The notes below the pieces were generated by a model. It saw only the letters and a program-made list of their open reading frames with translations, did no database searches and had not been told where the DNA came from. This document shows positions 24,067 to 32,644 of a stretch of 64,000 nt of DNA, piece by piece; position 1 is the stretch's first letter; each line of letters begins with the position of its first letter. Source of the stretch: Allobosea sp. (GTDB lineage Bacteria > Pseudomonadota > Alphaproteobacteria > Rhizobiales > Beijerinckiaceae); NCBI GenBank assembly GCA_024231975.1, contig JAAEQB010000075.1:62001-126000 (forward strand), given 5' to 3'. Both the position numbers and the translations under genes were made by a program.

Positions 24067-25431
24067 ATGTCCGAACGTGATAGCGAAGCCAATCGATTTT
24101 CCGCCCGCGCAGCGCGCTATGCTCGCGTCGGCGCCAATGTCGGCGGTGTCGCCGCGCGGATCGCCGGCACCAAGCTGTTCGGGCTGGAGGGCCGCAACGC
24201 CACCAATGCCGAGGCGCTGGCCAAGGCACTTGGCGGGCTGAAGGGCCCGCTGATGAAGGTGGCGCAGCTCGTCGCCACCATTCCCGACGTGGTGCCGCCG
24301 GAATACGCTGCCGAACTGCAGAAGCTGCAATCGGAGGCGCCGCCGATGGGCGCCGCCTTCGTCAAGCGCCGCATGCAGGCCGAGCTCGGCGCGAGCTGGC
24401 GCGAGCGCTTCGGCGAGTTCGATCTCAAGCCGGCTGCGGCGGCCTCGCTTGGGCAGGTGCACAGGGCAACGACTCTCGGCGACGTCCAGGTCGCCTGCAA
24501 GCTGCAATACCCGGACATGGAATCGGCTGTCGAAGCCGACATCTCCCAGCTCGAAATCCTGTTCGGGCTGCACCGGCGCATGGGCGCTGTGATCGACACC
24601 AGCGAGATCGCCAAGGAGATCAGCGCCCGCGTCCGCGAGGAGCTGGACTACCGCCGCGAGGCGAAGCATGTCGCACTCTACCGGCAGATGCTCGCGGCAA
24701 CACCGGAAGTGCGCGTACCCGATGTCGTACCGGAGCTGTCGACGCGGCGGCTCCTGACCATGGGCTGGCTCGACGGCGACAAGATCCTCAACCACAAGCA
24801 GGCGAGCCAGCAGGTCCGCGACCGCATCTCGACCGCCATGTTCCGGGCCTGGTGGCGCCCGTTCAGCCATCACGGCGTCATCCATGGCGACCCGCATCTC
24901 GGCAACTACACCGTCTTCCAGGAGGGCGGCGAGCCGGGGGGCATCAACCTGCTCGACTATGGCTGCATCCGGATCTTCCCGCCGAGCTTCGTGGGCGGCG
25001 TGGTCGACCTCTATCGCGGGCTGCTCACTGGGGAGGAGGCTCGCGTCGTCCACGCCTATGAGGTCTGGGGCTTCAAGGGGCTCAACAAGGAGCTGATCGA
25101 CACGCTCAACATCTGGGCGAAATTCATTTACGGCCCGCTGCTGGAGGATCGTACTCGCCGGATCGCCGAGGGCGTCAGCCCGGCTGAATACGGCCGCAAG
25201 CAGGCCTTCCAGGTGCATTCAGCGCTGAAGGCACGCGGGCCGGTGACGGTGCCGCGCGAATTCGTCTTCATGGATCGCGCCGCGATCGGTCTGGGCGGCG
25301 TCTTCCTGCATCTCGATGCGGAGCTCAATTTCCACCGGCTGTTCGAGCAGGAGATCGAGGCGTTCAGCGTCGCCAAGGTGGCGAGCGAGCAAGGCGCAGC
25401 GCTGGCGGCGGCCGGTCTTCAAAGGTCCTGA
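24067..25431 (+). CDS. ABC1/AarF (UbiB-like) atypical kinase
   Basis: A 454-residue protein of the ABC1/ADCK/UbiB family. The family-specific N-terminal segment reads LKGPLMKVAQL, a variant of the KxGQ motif, and the alanine-rich loop is AAAASLGQVHRA. The catalytic loop is HGDPHLGNY, and the metal-binding DFG equivalent is LLDYGCIR. Relatives support ubiquinone synthesis or lipid homeostasis by ATPase-like activity. It starts at ATG 24067, 76 bases after the BKACE gene. This soluble, shorter type lacks the two C-terminal membrane helices of UbiB. Confidence 0.83.
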   Translation: MSERDSEANRFSARAARYARVGANVGGVAARIAGTKLFGLEGRNATNAEALAKALGGLKGPLMKVAQLVATIPDVVPPEYAAELQKLQSEAPPMGAAFVKRRMQAELGASWRERFGEFDLKPAAAASLGQVHRATTLGDVQVACKLQYPDMESAVEADISQLEILFGLHRRMGAVIDTSEIAKEISARVREELDYRREAKHVALYRQMLAATPEVRVPDVVPELSTRRLLTMGWLDGDKILNHKQASQQVRDRISTAMFRAWWRPFSHHGVIHGDPHLGNYTVFQEGGEPGGINLLDYGCIRIFPPSFVGGVVDLYRGLLTGEEARVVHAYEVWGFKGLNKELIDTLNIWAKFIYGPLLEDRTRRIAEGVSPAEYGRKQAFQVHSALKARGPVTVPREFVFMDRAAIGLGGVFLHLDAELNFHRLFEQEIEAFSVAKVASEQGAALAAAGLQRS

Positions 25432-25669
25432 CGACGAGAATCGCCGGTACAGTCGTGATCCGGCATCTGTCCGGCCGGGGGCTGCTGCCATAAGTCGCGC
25501 CGCCTGATTCGGGACCTGAACCGCTGAAATCGGCGCGGGTTGCGCTTTTTTCCCGGCATTGTCTTTGCGTCGTTCAGAAAATGGCTGCTGCCGCTCCTGC
25601 GCTCCGTTGCCGACCCCTTGCAGGTGCGATACAGGGCATCGGACAGGGTTTGAATTCGGGACTTCCTTC

Positions 25670-25954
25670 ATGGCCGACCACGGACACGCCGCCGACATTC
25701 CGCAGATGGACTATCCGGAGCACGAGCGCACCTATGTGGGCTTCGTCCACTTCGCCGAGGTCGGCACGCTCGCCTGCCTCGCCATCGTCGCGGCACTCGC
25801 GGTCGGCGGCACCAAGCATGCCTGGGGCACGGCCATCATCGGCACGCTGCTGACCCTGGTCGGCACCGGTGTCGGCATCGCCGCCCCGTCGATCGGCTGG
25901 CGGGCCACGTTCGTCCCCTTCGTCCTGATGCTGCTGGCGCTGCTGCTCTACTGA
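25670..25954 (+). CDS. aa3-type cytochrome c oxidase subunit IV
   Basis: A 94-residue membrane protein of the small bacterial aa3 oxidase subunit IV family. The N-terminal MDYPEHERTYVGFVHFAEVG segment is characteristic, followed by two to three helices. It is an accessory subunit of the respiratory cytochrome c oxidase and is often encoded away from the main cox operon, as here. The 238 bases upstream contain no recognisable gene. Confidence 0.85.
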   Translation: MADHGHAADIPQMDYPEHERTYVGFVHFAEVGTLACLAIVAALAVGGTKHAWGTAIIGTLLTLVGTGVGIAAPSIGWRATFVPFVLMLLALLLY

Positions 25955-26032
25955 GCGGCGAAGGCGCGGCACTGACGGAAACGTCATCGCGCCGGCGCAG
26001 ATGAGCCGGCGCATCCGTCATCGGAACGTCGT

Positions 26033-26059
26033 AAAGGGCCGGCTCGATGCCGGCCCTTT
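26033..26059 (+). terminator. Rho-independent terminator after subunit IV gene
   Basis: An 11-bp perfect stem, AAAGGGCCGGC/GCCGGCCCTTT, with loop TCGAT, followed by CGTTT. It lies between the oxidase subunit gene and the hydrolase gene. Confidence 0.75.
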
Positions 26060-26086
26060 CGTTTGGGCGGCGGTCGAAGGTCACGG

Positions 26087-26944
26087 ATGATGCGCAGGAT
26101 CCTGAAGCTTCTCGCCGTCGCTGCGCTCTGCGCCTATGGCGGCGTGCTGGCGCTGCTCTACGTCAAGCAGCGCGAGATGATGTATCCGCGCAATCCGGCC
26201 CGGGCCGAGATCGCCAGCGCCAACCTGCCGGGCGTCGAGGAAGCCACGCTGACCGCGGCTGACGGGGAGAGGCTGGTCGCCTGGGTGGTGCCGCCGCGCG
26301 AGGGCAAGCCGGTGCTGCTGTTCTTCCACGGCAATGCCGGCAATTTCGGCCGCTCGATCCGGCAGGCGCGCTTCCGTGCCTTGACGCAGGACGGCACCGG
26401 CCTGTTCGCTGTCAACTATCGCGGTTATGGCGGCTCGACCGGCTCGCCGACCGAGGACGGGCTGGCGCAGGACGCGCGCGCCGCCTATGCGGCGGCCGCG
26501 GCGCGCTTCGGCGCGGAGCGGCTGGTCGGCTATGGCGAGTCGCTCGGCACTGGCGTGGTGGTGAAGCTGGCGGCGGAGGTTCCGCTGAAGGCGGTGATCC
26601 TCGAAGCGCCCTATCTCTCGACCGTCGCGGTGGCGCAGCAGCTCTACCCTTATGTCCCGGTCGGGCTGTTCATGCACGACCAGTTCCATTCCGACCGGGC
26701 CATCGGCAAGGTCAAGGCGCCGCTGCTGGTGCTGCACGGTCAGCGTGACGGCGTCATCCCGTTCAGCCAGGGCGAGGCGCTGTTTGCGCTCGCCAATCCC
26801 CCGAAGCGCTTCATCCGCTTCCCGGACGGCAATCACGAGAACCTGCCGGCGCATGGCTCGGTGCCGGAGATCAGGCGCTTCCTTGCCGATCTCGGCACCA
26901 GCCGTCTGGCCGGCAGCGAGACGGTGACCGCCGCGGCGCAGTAG
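26087..26944 (+). CDS. Membrane-anchored alpha/beta hydrolase
   Basis: A 285-residue serine hydrolase. An N-terminal membrane helix (ILKLLAVAALCAYGGVLALLY) precedes the hydrolase core with the oxyanion motif FFHGNAGN, the nucleophile elbow GYGESLGTG, an acid residue in HGQRDGVIPF and the histidine in DGNHENL. It resembles the YfhR/BEM46-type family of unknown substrate. Two adjacent ATG codons (26087 and 26090) are possible starts. Confidence 0.85.
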   Translation: MMRRILKLLAVAALCAYGGVLALLYVKQREMMYPRNPARAEIASANLPGVEEATLTAADGERLVAWVVPPREGKPVLLFFHGNAGNFGRSIRQARFRALTQDGTGLFAVNYRGYGGSTGSPTEDGLAQDARAAYAAAAARFGAERLVGYGESLGTGVVVKLAAEVPLKAVILEAPYLSTVAVAQQLYPYVPVGLFMHDQFHSDRAIGKVKAPLLVLHGQRDGVIPFSQGEALFALANPPKRFIRFPDGNHENLPAHGSVPEIRRFLADLGTSRLAGSETVTAAAQ

Positions 26945-26957
26945 ACCTAGAAGTGCC

Positions 26958-27818
26958 TCAGAAGCGGAACATGCCGCCACCGCCGCCGAGGCGGGCAGAG
27001 CCGGCGCGGGCGATCTGGTTGTTGCCGTCGAGGCCGAGGGCGCGCTGATAGGCCTCGCTCGCCTCGGTCTTCTTGCCCTGCTTCTCGAAGGCGAAGCCGC
27101 GGCCGGCCCAGGCGGCGGCATTGCGGTTGTCGACATTGAGCGCGGCGGTGAAGTCCTCGAGCGCCGAGTCGTATTTGCCGAGCGCGTTCAGGCTCTCGCC
27201 GCGGGCGATATAGGGCGGGGCGGTATAGGGGTTGCGGTCGATCACCGAGTCGAAGTCGGTGACGGCCTGCTGGTGCTGGCCTTCCTTCTGGTAGACCAGT
27301 CCGCGGGCGTGGAAGGCCTCAGGCGATTCCGGGTTGAGGCGGATCGCAGTGTTGAGGTCGCCCAGGGCCTGCTGGCTGTTGCCCTGCAGGCGCAGCAGGT
27401 TGGCGCGGGCAACGAAGGCCGGGGCGTAGTTCGGGTTGGCGGTGGTGGCGCGGTTGAAATCCTGGAGCGCGGCGTCGTTACGCCCGCTCTGGCGCAGCGC
27501 CAAGCCGCGATTGGTGTAGGCCGGCGCGAAATTGGCGTCGATCTGCACCGCCTTGGTGAAGTCGGAGATGGCGTCGGAGTAGCGGCCGATACGGGCATAA
27601 GCCGCGCCGCGGGTGTTGTAGGCCTGCGGGTCGTTCGGGTTGCGATTGATCACCTCGCTGAGCGAGCCGATGTTGACGCTCGCTGCCTCGGTGTTCTCGG
27701 TCTGCAACTCGGCGACGCCGGCGCCGGAGCTCATGCTCACCGTGTCGCAGCCTGCGAGCGCGAGCGCGAGGCCCGTCGCGATCAGCCAGTTCCTGCCTGT
27801 GAGCATGCTCTTATCCAT
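26958..27818 (-). CDS. TPR-repeat lipoprotein
   Basis: A 286-residue protein with a lipoprotein signal peptide (LIATGLALALAGC, lipobox LAGC) and six to seven tetratricopeptide repeats, each starting like RNPNDPQAYNTRGAAYARIG. It is probably anchored in the outer membrane and acts as a protein-interaction scaffold, like NlpI-type proteins. The ATG at 27818 is chosen because it places the signal peptide at the N-terminus; the longer frame from 27926 adds unlikely sequence. Confidence 0.85.
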   Translation of the reverse strand: MDKSMLTGRNWLIATGLALALAGCDTVSMSSGAGVAELQTENTEAASVNIGSLSEVINRNPNDPQAYNTRGAAYARIGRYSDAISDFTKAVQIDANFAPAYTNRGLALRQSGRNDAALQDFNRATTANPNYAPAFVARANLLRLQGNSQQALGDLNTAIRLNPESPEAFHARGLVYQKEGQHQQAVTDFDSVIDRNPYTAPPYIARGESLNALGKYDSALEDFTAALNVDNRNAAAWAGRGFAFEKQGKKTEASEAYQRALGLDGNNQIARAGSARLGGGGGMFRF

Positions 27819-27918
27819 CGCCTCGAACTCTCGCCTGCCATGCGGCGCCACCGCCCCGGTGCGCCGCCCATCCTCCAAAACGCCCAAGCCCTGACAAAGT
27901 TTGGTTAACGACGCCACC

Positions 27919-27951
27919 AAAAACAAGAGCGCCTGGAGAAGCTCCAGGCGC
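27919..27951 (-). terminator. Rho-independent terminator of rpsU
   Basis: GCGCCTGGAG/CTCCAGGCGC stem with a 3-base loop; on the minus strand it is followed by TCTTGTTTTT. It lies 47 bases past the rpsU stop. Confidence 0.8.
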
Positions 27952-27997
27952 GCACGGATATCAGAACAGGAACGGCGGCGGCCGGCCTCTTGCGCGA

Positions 27998-28255
27998 TCA
28001 GACCGCCGGCCGAGCGGGACGCTCGGGGCGCTTCGGCTTGACCGGAGCCGGCAGCAGGCCTTCGCGCTGCAGCTTCTTGCGGATGAGCTTGCGAGCGCGG
28101 CGGACAGCCTCGGCCTTCTCGCGCGCCTTCTTCTCGGACGGCTTCTCGTAATGGCCGCGGAGCTTCATCTCACGGAAGATGCCCTCGCGCTGCATCTTCT
28201 TCTTCAGCGCCCGCAGCGCCTGATCGACGTTGTTGTCGCGAACAAGAACCTGCAC
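27998..28255 (-). CDS. rpsU: 30S ribosomal protein S21
   Basis: An 85-residue basic protein of the small ribosomal subunit. MQVLVRDNNVDQALRALKKK and the REMKLRGHYEKPSEKKAREKA region match alphaproteobacterial S21, with a proline- and lysine-rich tail (PVKPKRPERPARPAV) typical of this group. It is a single gene with its own downstream terminator. S21 takes part in initiation near the anti-Shine-Dalgarno region of 16S rRNA. Confidence 0.95.
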   Translation of the reverse strand: MQVLVRDNNVDQALRALKKKMQREGIFREMKLRGHYEKPSEKKAREKAEAVRRARKLIRKKLQREGLLPAPVKPKRPERPARPAV

Positions 28256-28423
28256 GTCTTCAGTCCGTCGTTGTCGGTGGGCCGGAATCGGGGCGGCGAC
28301 CTCCCGTCTGAGAGATCGCCGCGAAGGTGGTGCGGATACCAGAATTCCCGGAGCCTGTCCACGCTGCAGCGCGGCGAAACCTGCGGAAATACGCGGGTTT
28401 CGCGAGGTGGGGCACTCCGTCGG

Positions 28424-29524
28424 TCAGTTCGCCTCGGGGAGGACGCGGGTAACGTGGCCCATCTTGCGGCCGGGCCGCGCTTCGCGCTTGCCGTAGAGGT
28501 GAAGATGCGTGCCGGGCTCGGCCAGGATGGCGCGCCAGTCATTCGCCTGGTCGCCGATCAGGTTCTGCATGGTGACGCGCCCGCGCCGCGCCGTCGAGCC
28601 GAGCGGGAAGCCGCAGACGGCGCGGACATGCTGGTGGAACTGCGAGGTCTCAGCACCCTCGCTGGTCCAGTGTCCGGAATTGTGCACGCGCGGGGCGATC
28701 TCGTTGACGACGACCTCGTCGCCGCCCTCGCCCTCGACCAGGAAGAACTCGACGGCGAAGACGCCGACATAGCCGAGCGCCTCGCCGATGCGCCGTGCAG
28801 CCTCGATCGCGGCGTCCGCCGCGGCCGGGCCGATGCGGGCGGGAATTTGCGTCAGCGCCAGGATATGGTCGCGATGCTCGTTCTCGCAGACGTCGAAGGC
28901 GGCGAAGGAGCCGTCGGCGGCGCGGGCCGCGACGACCGAGACCTCGCGCGCAAAGGTGACGAAGCCTTCGAGGATCGCCGGGAAATGGCCGATCTCGTCC
29001 CAGGCCTCGGCCAGGTCGACGCCCTCGGCGATCTTGACCTGGCCCTTGCCGTCATAGCCGAAGCGCCGCGTCTTCAGCACGGCGGGGCGGCCGAGCTTGG
29101 CGACGGCCTTTTCGAGATCGGCGAGCGAGTCGACCGGCTCGAACGGCGCCACGGCAAGGCCGAGATCGGCAACGAAACGCTTCTCGGTGAGGCGATCCTG
29201 CGTCACCGCGAGCGCCCTCGCGCCGGGATGCAGCGGGGTGCGGGCGGCGAGGAAGGCGGCGGTCGCGGCCGGGACGTTCTCGAACTCGTAGGTCACGACG
29301 TCGACGGCGTCGGCGAAGCTGGCGAGGGCCGCCTCGTCCTCATAGGCGCCGATGGTGTGGCGGGCGGCGACCTCATAGGCCGGGCTGTCGGGCTCGGGCG
29401 CGAAGATATGGACGCGCACGCCGAGATCGGCCGCGGCCAGGGCCAGCATGCGGGCGAGCTGCCCGCCGCCCAGAATGCCGAGGACGGCGCCGGGGCCGAG
29501 GCCGCGCGGATCGGGCCGGCTCAT
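28424..29524 (-). CDS. purK: 5-(carboxyamino)imidazole ribonucleotide synthase
   Basis: A 366-residue ATP-grasp enzyme of purine synthesis that makes N5-CAIR from AIR, bicarbonate and ATP. The N-terminal GILGGGQLARMLALAA motif, KTRRFGYDGKGQ and the metal-binding VNEIAPRVHNSGHWT are all diagnostic. It overlaps purE by 4 bases (ATGA), so the two are translated together. Confidence 0.96.
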   Translation of the reverse strand: MSRPDPRGLGPGAVLGILGGGQLARMLALAAADLGVRVHIFAPEPDSPAYEVAARHTIGAYEDEAALASFADAVDVVTYEFENVPAATAAFLAARTPLHPGARALAVTQDRLTEKRFVADLGLAVAPFEPVDSLADLEKAVAKLGRPAVLKTRRFGYDGKGQVKIAEGVDLAEAWDEIGHFPAILEGFVTFAREVSVVAARAADGSFAAFDVCENEHRDHILALTQIPARIGPAAADAAIEAARRIGEALGYVGVFAVEFFLVEGEGGDEVVVNEIAPRVHNSGHWTSEGAETSQFHQHVRAVCGFPLGSTARRGRVTMQNLIGDQANDWRAILAEPGTHLHLYGKREARPGRKMGHVTRVLPEAN

Positions 29525-30018
29525 GCCTCGTCCTTCGGGCGCTCAGTGACCGCGGCGCTCAGCCTGGCGCGCCAGGCGTCGAGCCGCTCGGCGAGGCCTT
29601 CGTCGAAAAGGGCGAGCACGGCGGCGGCGAGCAGGGCGGCGTTGATCGCACCGGCCTTGCCGATGGCGAGCGTGCCGACCGGGATGCCGCCGGGCATCTG
29701 CACGATCGAGAGCAGGCTGTCCTGGCCCGAGAGCGCCTTGGATTCGACGGGGACGCCGAAGACGGGCAGGGGCGTGAGCGAGGCCGTCATGCCCGGCAGA
29801 TGCGCCGCGCCGCCAGCCCCGGCGATGATGACCTTGAAGCCGGCTGCCTTGGCGCCCTTGGCGAAGTCGACCATACGGTCGGGTGTACGATGGGCCGAGA
29901 CGATGCGGGCATCGAAGGCGATGCCGAGTTCGGCGAGCGTGTCGGCGGCATGGCGCATCGTCGCCCAGTCGGACTGGCTGCCCATGATGATGGCGACGGG
30001 TGGGGTCGGCTCGGCCAT
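29521..30018 (-). CDS. purE: N5-carboxyaminoimidazole ribonucleotide mutase
   Basis: A 165-residue class I PurE that converts N5-CAIR to CAIR. Conserved segments are IIMGSQSDWATM, SAHRTPDRM and AGGAAHLPGM. An ATG at 30039 would add seven residues; 30018 is preferred because MAEPTPPVAIIMGSQSD matches usual family starts. It is the first gene of the purEK operon. Confidence 0.95.
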   Translation of the reverse strand: MAEPTPPVAIIMGSQSDWATMRHAADTLAELGIAFDARIVSAHRTPDRMVDFAKGAKAAGFKVIIAGAGGAAHLPGMTASLTPLPVFGVPVESKALSGQDSLLSIVQMPGGIPVGTLAIGKAGAINAALLAAAVLALFDEGLAERLDAWRARLSAAVTERPKDEA

Positions 30019-30182
30019 GAAATCAGCGCTTCCCAGCATGAGGGAGGAAGCGCGCGATCTAGACCGGCCGCAGCGTCACAGGCAAGCGCCGAATCGGGAT
30101 TCCGGCGGAATTCCCGCCTCTTGCTTTTAGTTTGGAGACCGCTTTGCCGACCGGCCTGTGGAGAGGCCGATCGGAGCGGGCT

Positions 30183-30401
30183 CTAAGCGATGATATCCGG
30201 CGTCAGCTGGTCTTCGAGATGGGAGATGCGGTCGCGCAGATAGAGCTTGCGCTTCTTCAGGCGCTGGATCTGGATCTGGTTGACCGGGCCGAGCCGTTCG
30301 AGCGCGTCGATGGCGCTGTCGAGATCGCGGTGCTCCTCGCGCAAACGCGCGAGTTCCGCCTGCAGGACCTCGATCTCCTCCGCGCTCAATTCGAATCCCA
30401 T
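30183..30401 (-). CDS. DUF465 (YdcH-like) small protein
   Basis: A 72-residue, highly charged coiled-coil protein. ELARLREEHRDLDSAIDAL and QIQRLKKRKLYLRDRISHLE match the DUF465/YdcH family, short alpha-helical hairpins of unknown role that occur in pairs near purE in alphaproteobacteria. It is divergent from a second member at 30631. No function is assigned. Confidence 0.85.
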   Translation of the reverse strand: MGFELSAEEIEVLQAELARLREEHRDLDSAIDALERLGPVNQIQIQRLKKRKLYLRDRISHLEDQLTPDIIA

Positions 30402-30630
30402 GAAGCCGTCTCATCATCGCCGCGATCGCGGCCGACTATGCGCAGGCGCGGGCGGCCCGGCAAGGGCATCGCCGGCGCGATGCGGGCCGGCTCGCTCGCA
30501 TTCACGCGCCTCGGGAAAGGTCTCGGAAGGGATCACAGAAACTCATGGTGCAGTGCACGTCTGCCCCGCAGACGCGACGCCGGCTCTGTGTCAGACTTCT
30601 CTTGCTAGAACGCTCATCAGGAGGATCCAG

Positions 30631-30819
30631 ATGTCGCTGCAGACACATCTCGCCGAGCTCGAACGCAAGCATCGCCAGCTCGAGGAAGCCATCGCCCAGG
30701 CGGTCGCCAGCCCCTCATCGAGCGATCTTGGCGTGGCCGAGCTCAAGCGGAAGAAGCTGCTGCTGAAGGATGAGATCGAGCGCGTGCGGCTGACCATGCC
30801 GGCACCGACACTACACTGA
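30631..30819 (+). CDS. DUF465 small protein, second copy
   Basis: A 62-residue coiled-coil protein with the same pattern as the gene at 30183: THLAELERKHRQLEEAI and ELKRKKLLLKDEIERVR. It starts at ATG 30631 after a strong AGGAGG ribosome site and ends before a good terminator, so it is a single-gene unit. Function unknown. Confidence 0.85.
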   Translation: MSLQTHLAELERKHRQLEEAIAQAVASPSSSDLGVAELKRKKLLLKDEIERVRLTMPAPTLH

Positions 30820-30873
30820 GATGACAGAGCGGGCCGCGGCGGTCCGTGACGAATTCGCGCAAGGCGCGCTTCA

Positions 30874-30900
30874 CCGGCCCCGAAAGGGGCCGGCTTTTTT
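30874..30900 (+). terminator. Rho-independent terminator after DUF465 gene
   Basis: CCGGCCCC/GGGGCCGG stem with a GAAA tetraloop followed by CTTTTTT, 55 bases past the stop. Confidence 0.9.
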
Positions 30901-31003
30901 GGCCACGAGCGCTGAGCTCTGCCGCCGGCGCTCTTCAGGACGCCGGGCTTGGAGGAGATCGCGAGATCGTGCGAGAATGCGCCGAGCCTAGAGGAATGCA
31001 CCG

Positions 31004-31849
31004 TTGGCCCGTGTCGATAGACACAACACCACGCGCTACTGGAACGCGACCGGCGTCAATGGGCTGAGCTGCCTGCACGCCGACTTCACCACGCATGACT
31101 ACGCGCCGCACCAGCACGACGCCTTTGTCGTCGCGGTGACCGAGAGCGGCGGCTCCGAGTTCAAGAGCCGTGGTCGGAGTGACGAGGCCCGTGAATCGGT
31201 GCTTCTGGTCTTCAATCCCGCCGAGCCCCATTCCGGCCGCATGGGCTGGAGCAGAAGCTGGCGCTACCGCTCGCTCTATCTGACGCAGCCCGCCATCGAT
31301 CAGGTGACGGCCGGCCTGGGCATCGACCGCCCGGCGTACTTCATGCGCAATGTCCTCGGCGATGCCGATCTGATCGCAGCTTTCGGCCGTCTGCATCGCA
31401 GCCTCGAAGACGGCCATGACCCGCTCGAAGAGCGCGAGCTCCTCGTCGCCAGTTTCGGGCAGCTCTTCACGCGCCATGGCGACGGCGCTCACGCGATCCC
31501 GGCTGCGCCGCGCGATGAGGCTGCCCTTTCACGCGTGATCAAGCGGATGGCCTCGCAGCACGCGGAAAGCGGGCTCAGCCTCGAGGAGATGGGGCTCTGG
31601 GTTGACATGACCCCGTTCCAGCTCATCAGCCTGTTCAAGCGCACAGCCGGACTGACGCCGCACGCCTATCTGACCCAGCTCCGGCTGAAGTCGGCGATCC
31701 GGCAGTTGAAGGCGGGGGCGCCCATTGTCGAGGCGGCGCTGGCCAGCGGCTTCTATGACCAGAGCGCGCTGACCCGGCACTTCAAGCGCTCCTTCGGCAT
31801 CACGCCCTTGCAGTATCAGCGGGCAGGAGCTGTCGGCCTTACCCGCTGA
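31004..31849 (+). CDS. AraC-family transcriptional regulator
   Basis: A 281-residue regulator with an N-terminal cupin-like effector domain (HDYAPHQHDAFVVAVTESG, and FNPAEPHSG) and a C-terminal double-HTH AraC domain (SLEEMGLWVDMTPFQLISLF, SGFYDQSALTRHFKRSFG). The start is a TTG at 31004 with GAGGA 8 bases upstream; the ATG at 30996 is out of frame. It leads the AlaX-EamA-ArgE genes and likely controls them. LysE-type amino-acid exporters are often paired with such AraC proteins. Confidence 0.87.
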   Translation: MARVDRHNTTRYWNATGVNGLSCLHADFTTHDYAPHQHDAFVVAVTESGGSEFKSRGRSDEARESVLLVFNPAEPHSGRMGWSRSWRYRSLYLTQPAIDQVTAGLGIDRPAYFMRNVLGDADLIAAFGRLHRSLEDGHDPLEERELLVASFGQLFTRHGDGAHAIPAAPRDEAALSRVIKRMASQHAESGLSLEEMGLWVDMTPFQLISLFKRTAGLTPHAYLTQLRLKSAIRQLKAGAPIVEAALASGFYDQSALTRHFKRSFGITPLQYQRAGAVGLTR

Positions 31850-31916
31850 CCTTTCAATTTCCGCCAATACCGCGCTGCCCTGGACCGCCAGACTCTCCTG
31901 AAAATGGAGTCTTCGC

Positions 31917-32636
31917 GTGACGCGCTATTTCTGCCTCGACGAGCCGGAGGTGTTCGGCCTCGAAACTGTGGTGACAGCCGCCGAGCCGGGCCGTGTCCAG
32001 CTCGATCGATCGCCGTTCTATCCCGGCGGCGGCGGCCAGCTTCCCGACAAGGGCGCCTTGCTGTGGTCGGGTGGCGAGGTTCCGATCACCGGCTTCGAGA
32101 CGCAAGCCGATGGCATCTGGCATCTGCTGGCTGAGCCGATCACGCTCTCGGGTGCCGTGGTTGCCGAGGTCGACCGCCCGTTCCGGCAGCTCATGCGCGA
32201 GCTCCATACCGACCTGCATATCGTCAATGCGCTGGTTTATCAGGGCTTCGACGGCGCGCTCGTCACCGGCGTCCAGATGAACGAGGACGGCACGGCGCGC
32301 ATCGATTTCGATCTGCCGGAGGCTGACAATGAACGCCTGCGCGGCCTCGAAGGCGCCATCAACGACGTGATCAGGCAGGACCTGCCGGTCCGCGAAACCT
32401 ATGTCGGTGAGGACGAAGCGTTCGACGAGCCCGGCCTGATCCGCTCGCGCTCGGTGACACCGCCGCCGACGGCGGACGGCCGGATCAGGGTCGTCGAGAT
32501 CGCCGGGCTCGATCGCCAGGCCTGCGGCGGCACGCATCTGGCGTCTACGGGAGCGTCGCGACCGCTACGCATCCTGAAGATCGACAACAAAGGCCGGCAC
32601 AACCGGCGCCTGCGCATCGGCCTCGACGGCGTGTGA
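31917..32636 (+). CDS. AlaX-like alanyl-tRNA editing protein
   Basis: A 239-residue free-standing relative of the AlaRS editing domain. SPFYPGGGGQLPDKG is the conserved entry motif. All four zinc ligands are present: the HxxxH pair in LHTDLH and the CxxxH pair in ACGGTH. AlaX proteins remove serine or glycine wrongly attached to tRNA(Ala). The start is GTG at 31917 with a GGAG site. It is co-directional and only 8 bases ahead of an EamA transporter and an ArgE-type deacylase, an unusual operon for a tRNA proofreading enzyme. Confidence 0.85.
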   Translation: MTRYFCLDEPEVFGLETVVTAAEPGRVQLDRSPFYPGGGGQLPDKGALLWSGGEVPITGFETQADGIWHLLAEPITLSGAVVAEVDRPFRQLMRELHTDLHIVNALVYQGFDGALVTGVQMNEDGTARIDFDLPEADNERLRGLEGAINDVIRQDLPVRETYVGEDEAFDEPGLIRSRSVTPPPTADGRIRVVEIAGLDRQACGGTHLASTGASRPLRILKIDNKGRHNRRLRIGLDGV

Positions 32637-32644
32637 GGCCGGCC

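Noticed and set aside
28256..28423. Extra gene between rpsU and purK
   Set aside because: Open frames there are short, out of step with the codon bias and lack ribosome sites; the region is better read as the rpsU promoter and leader.
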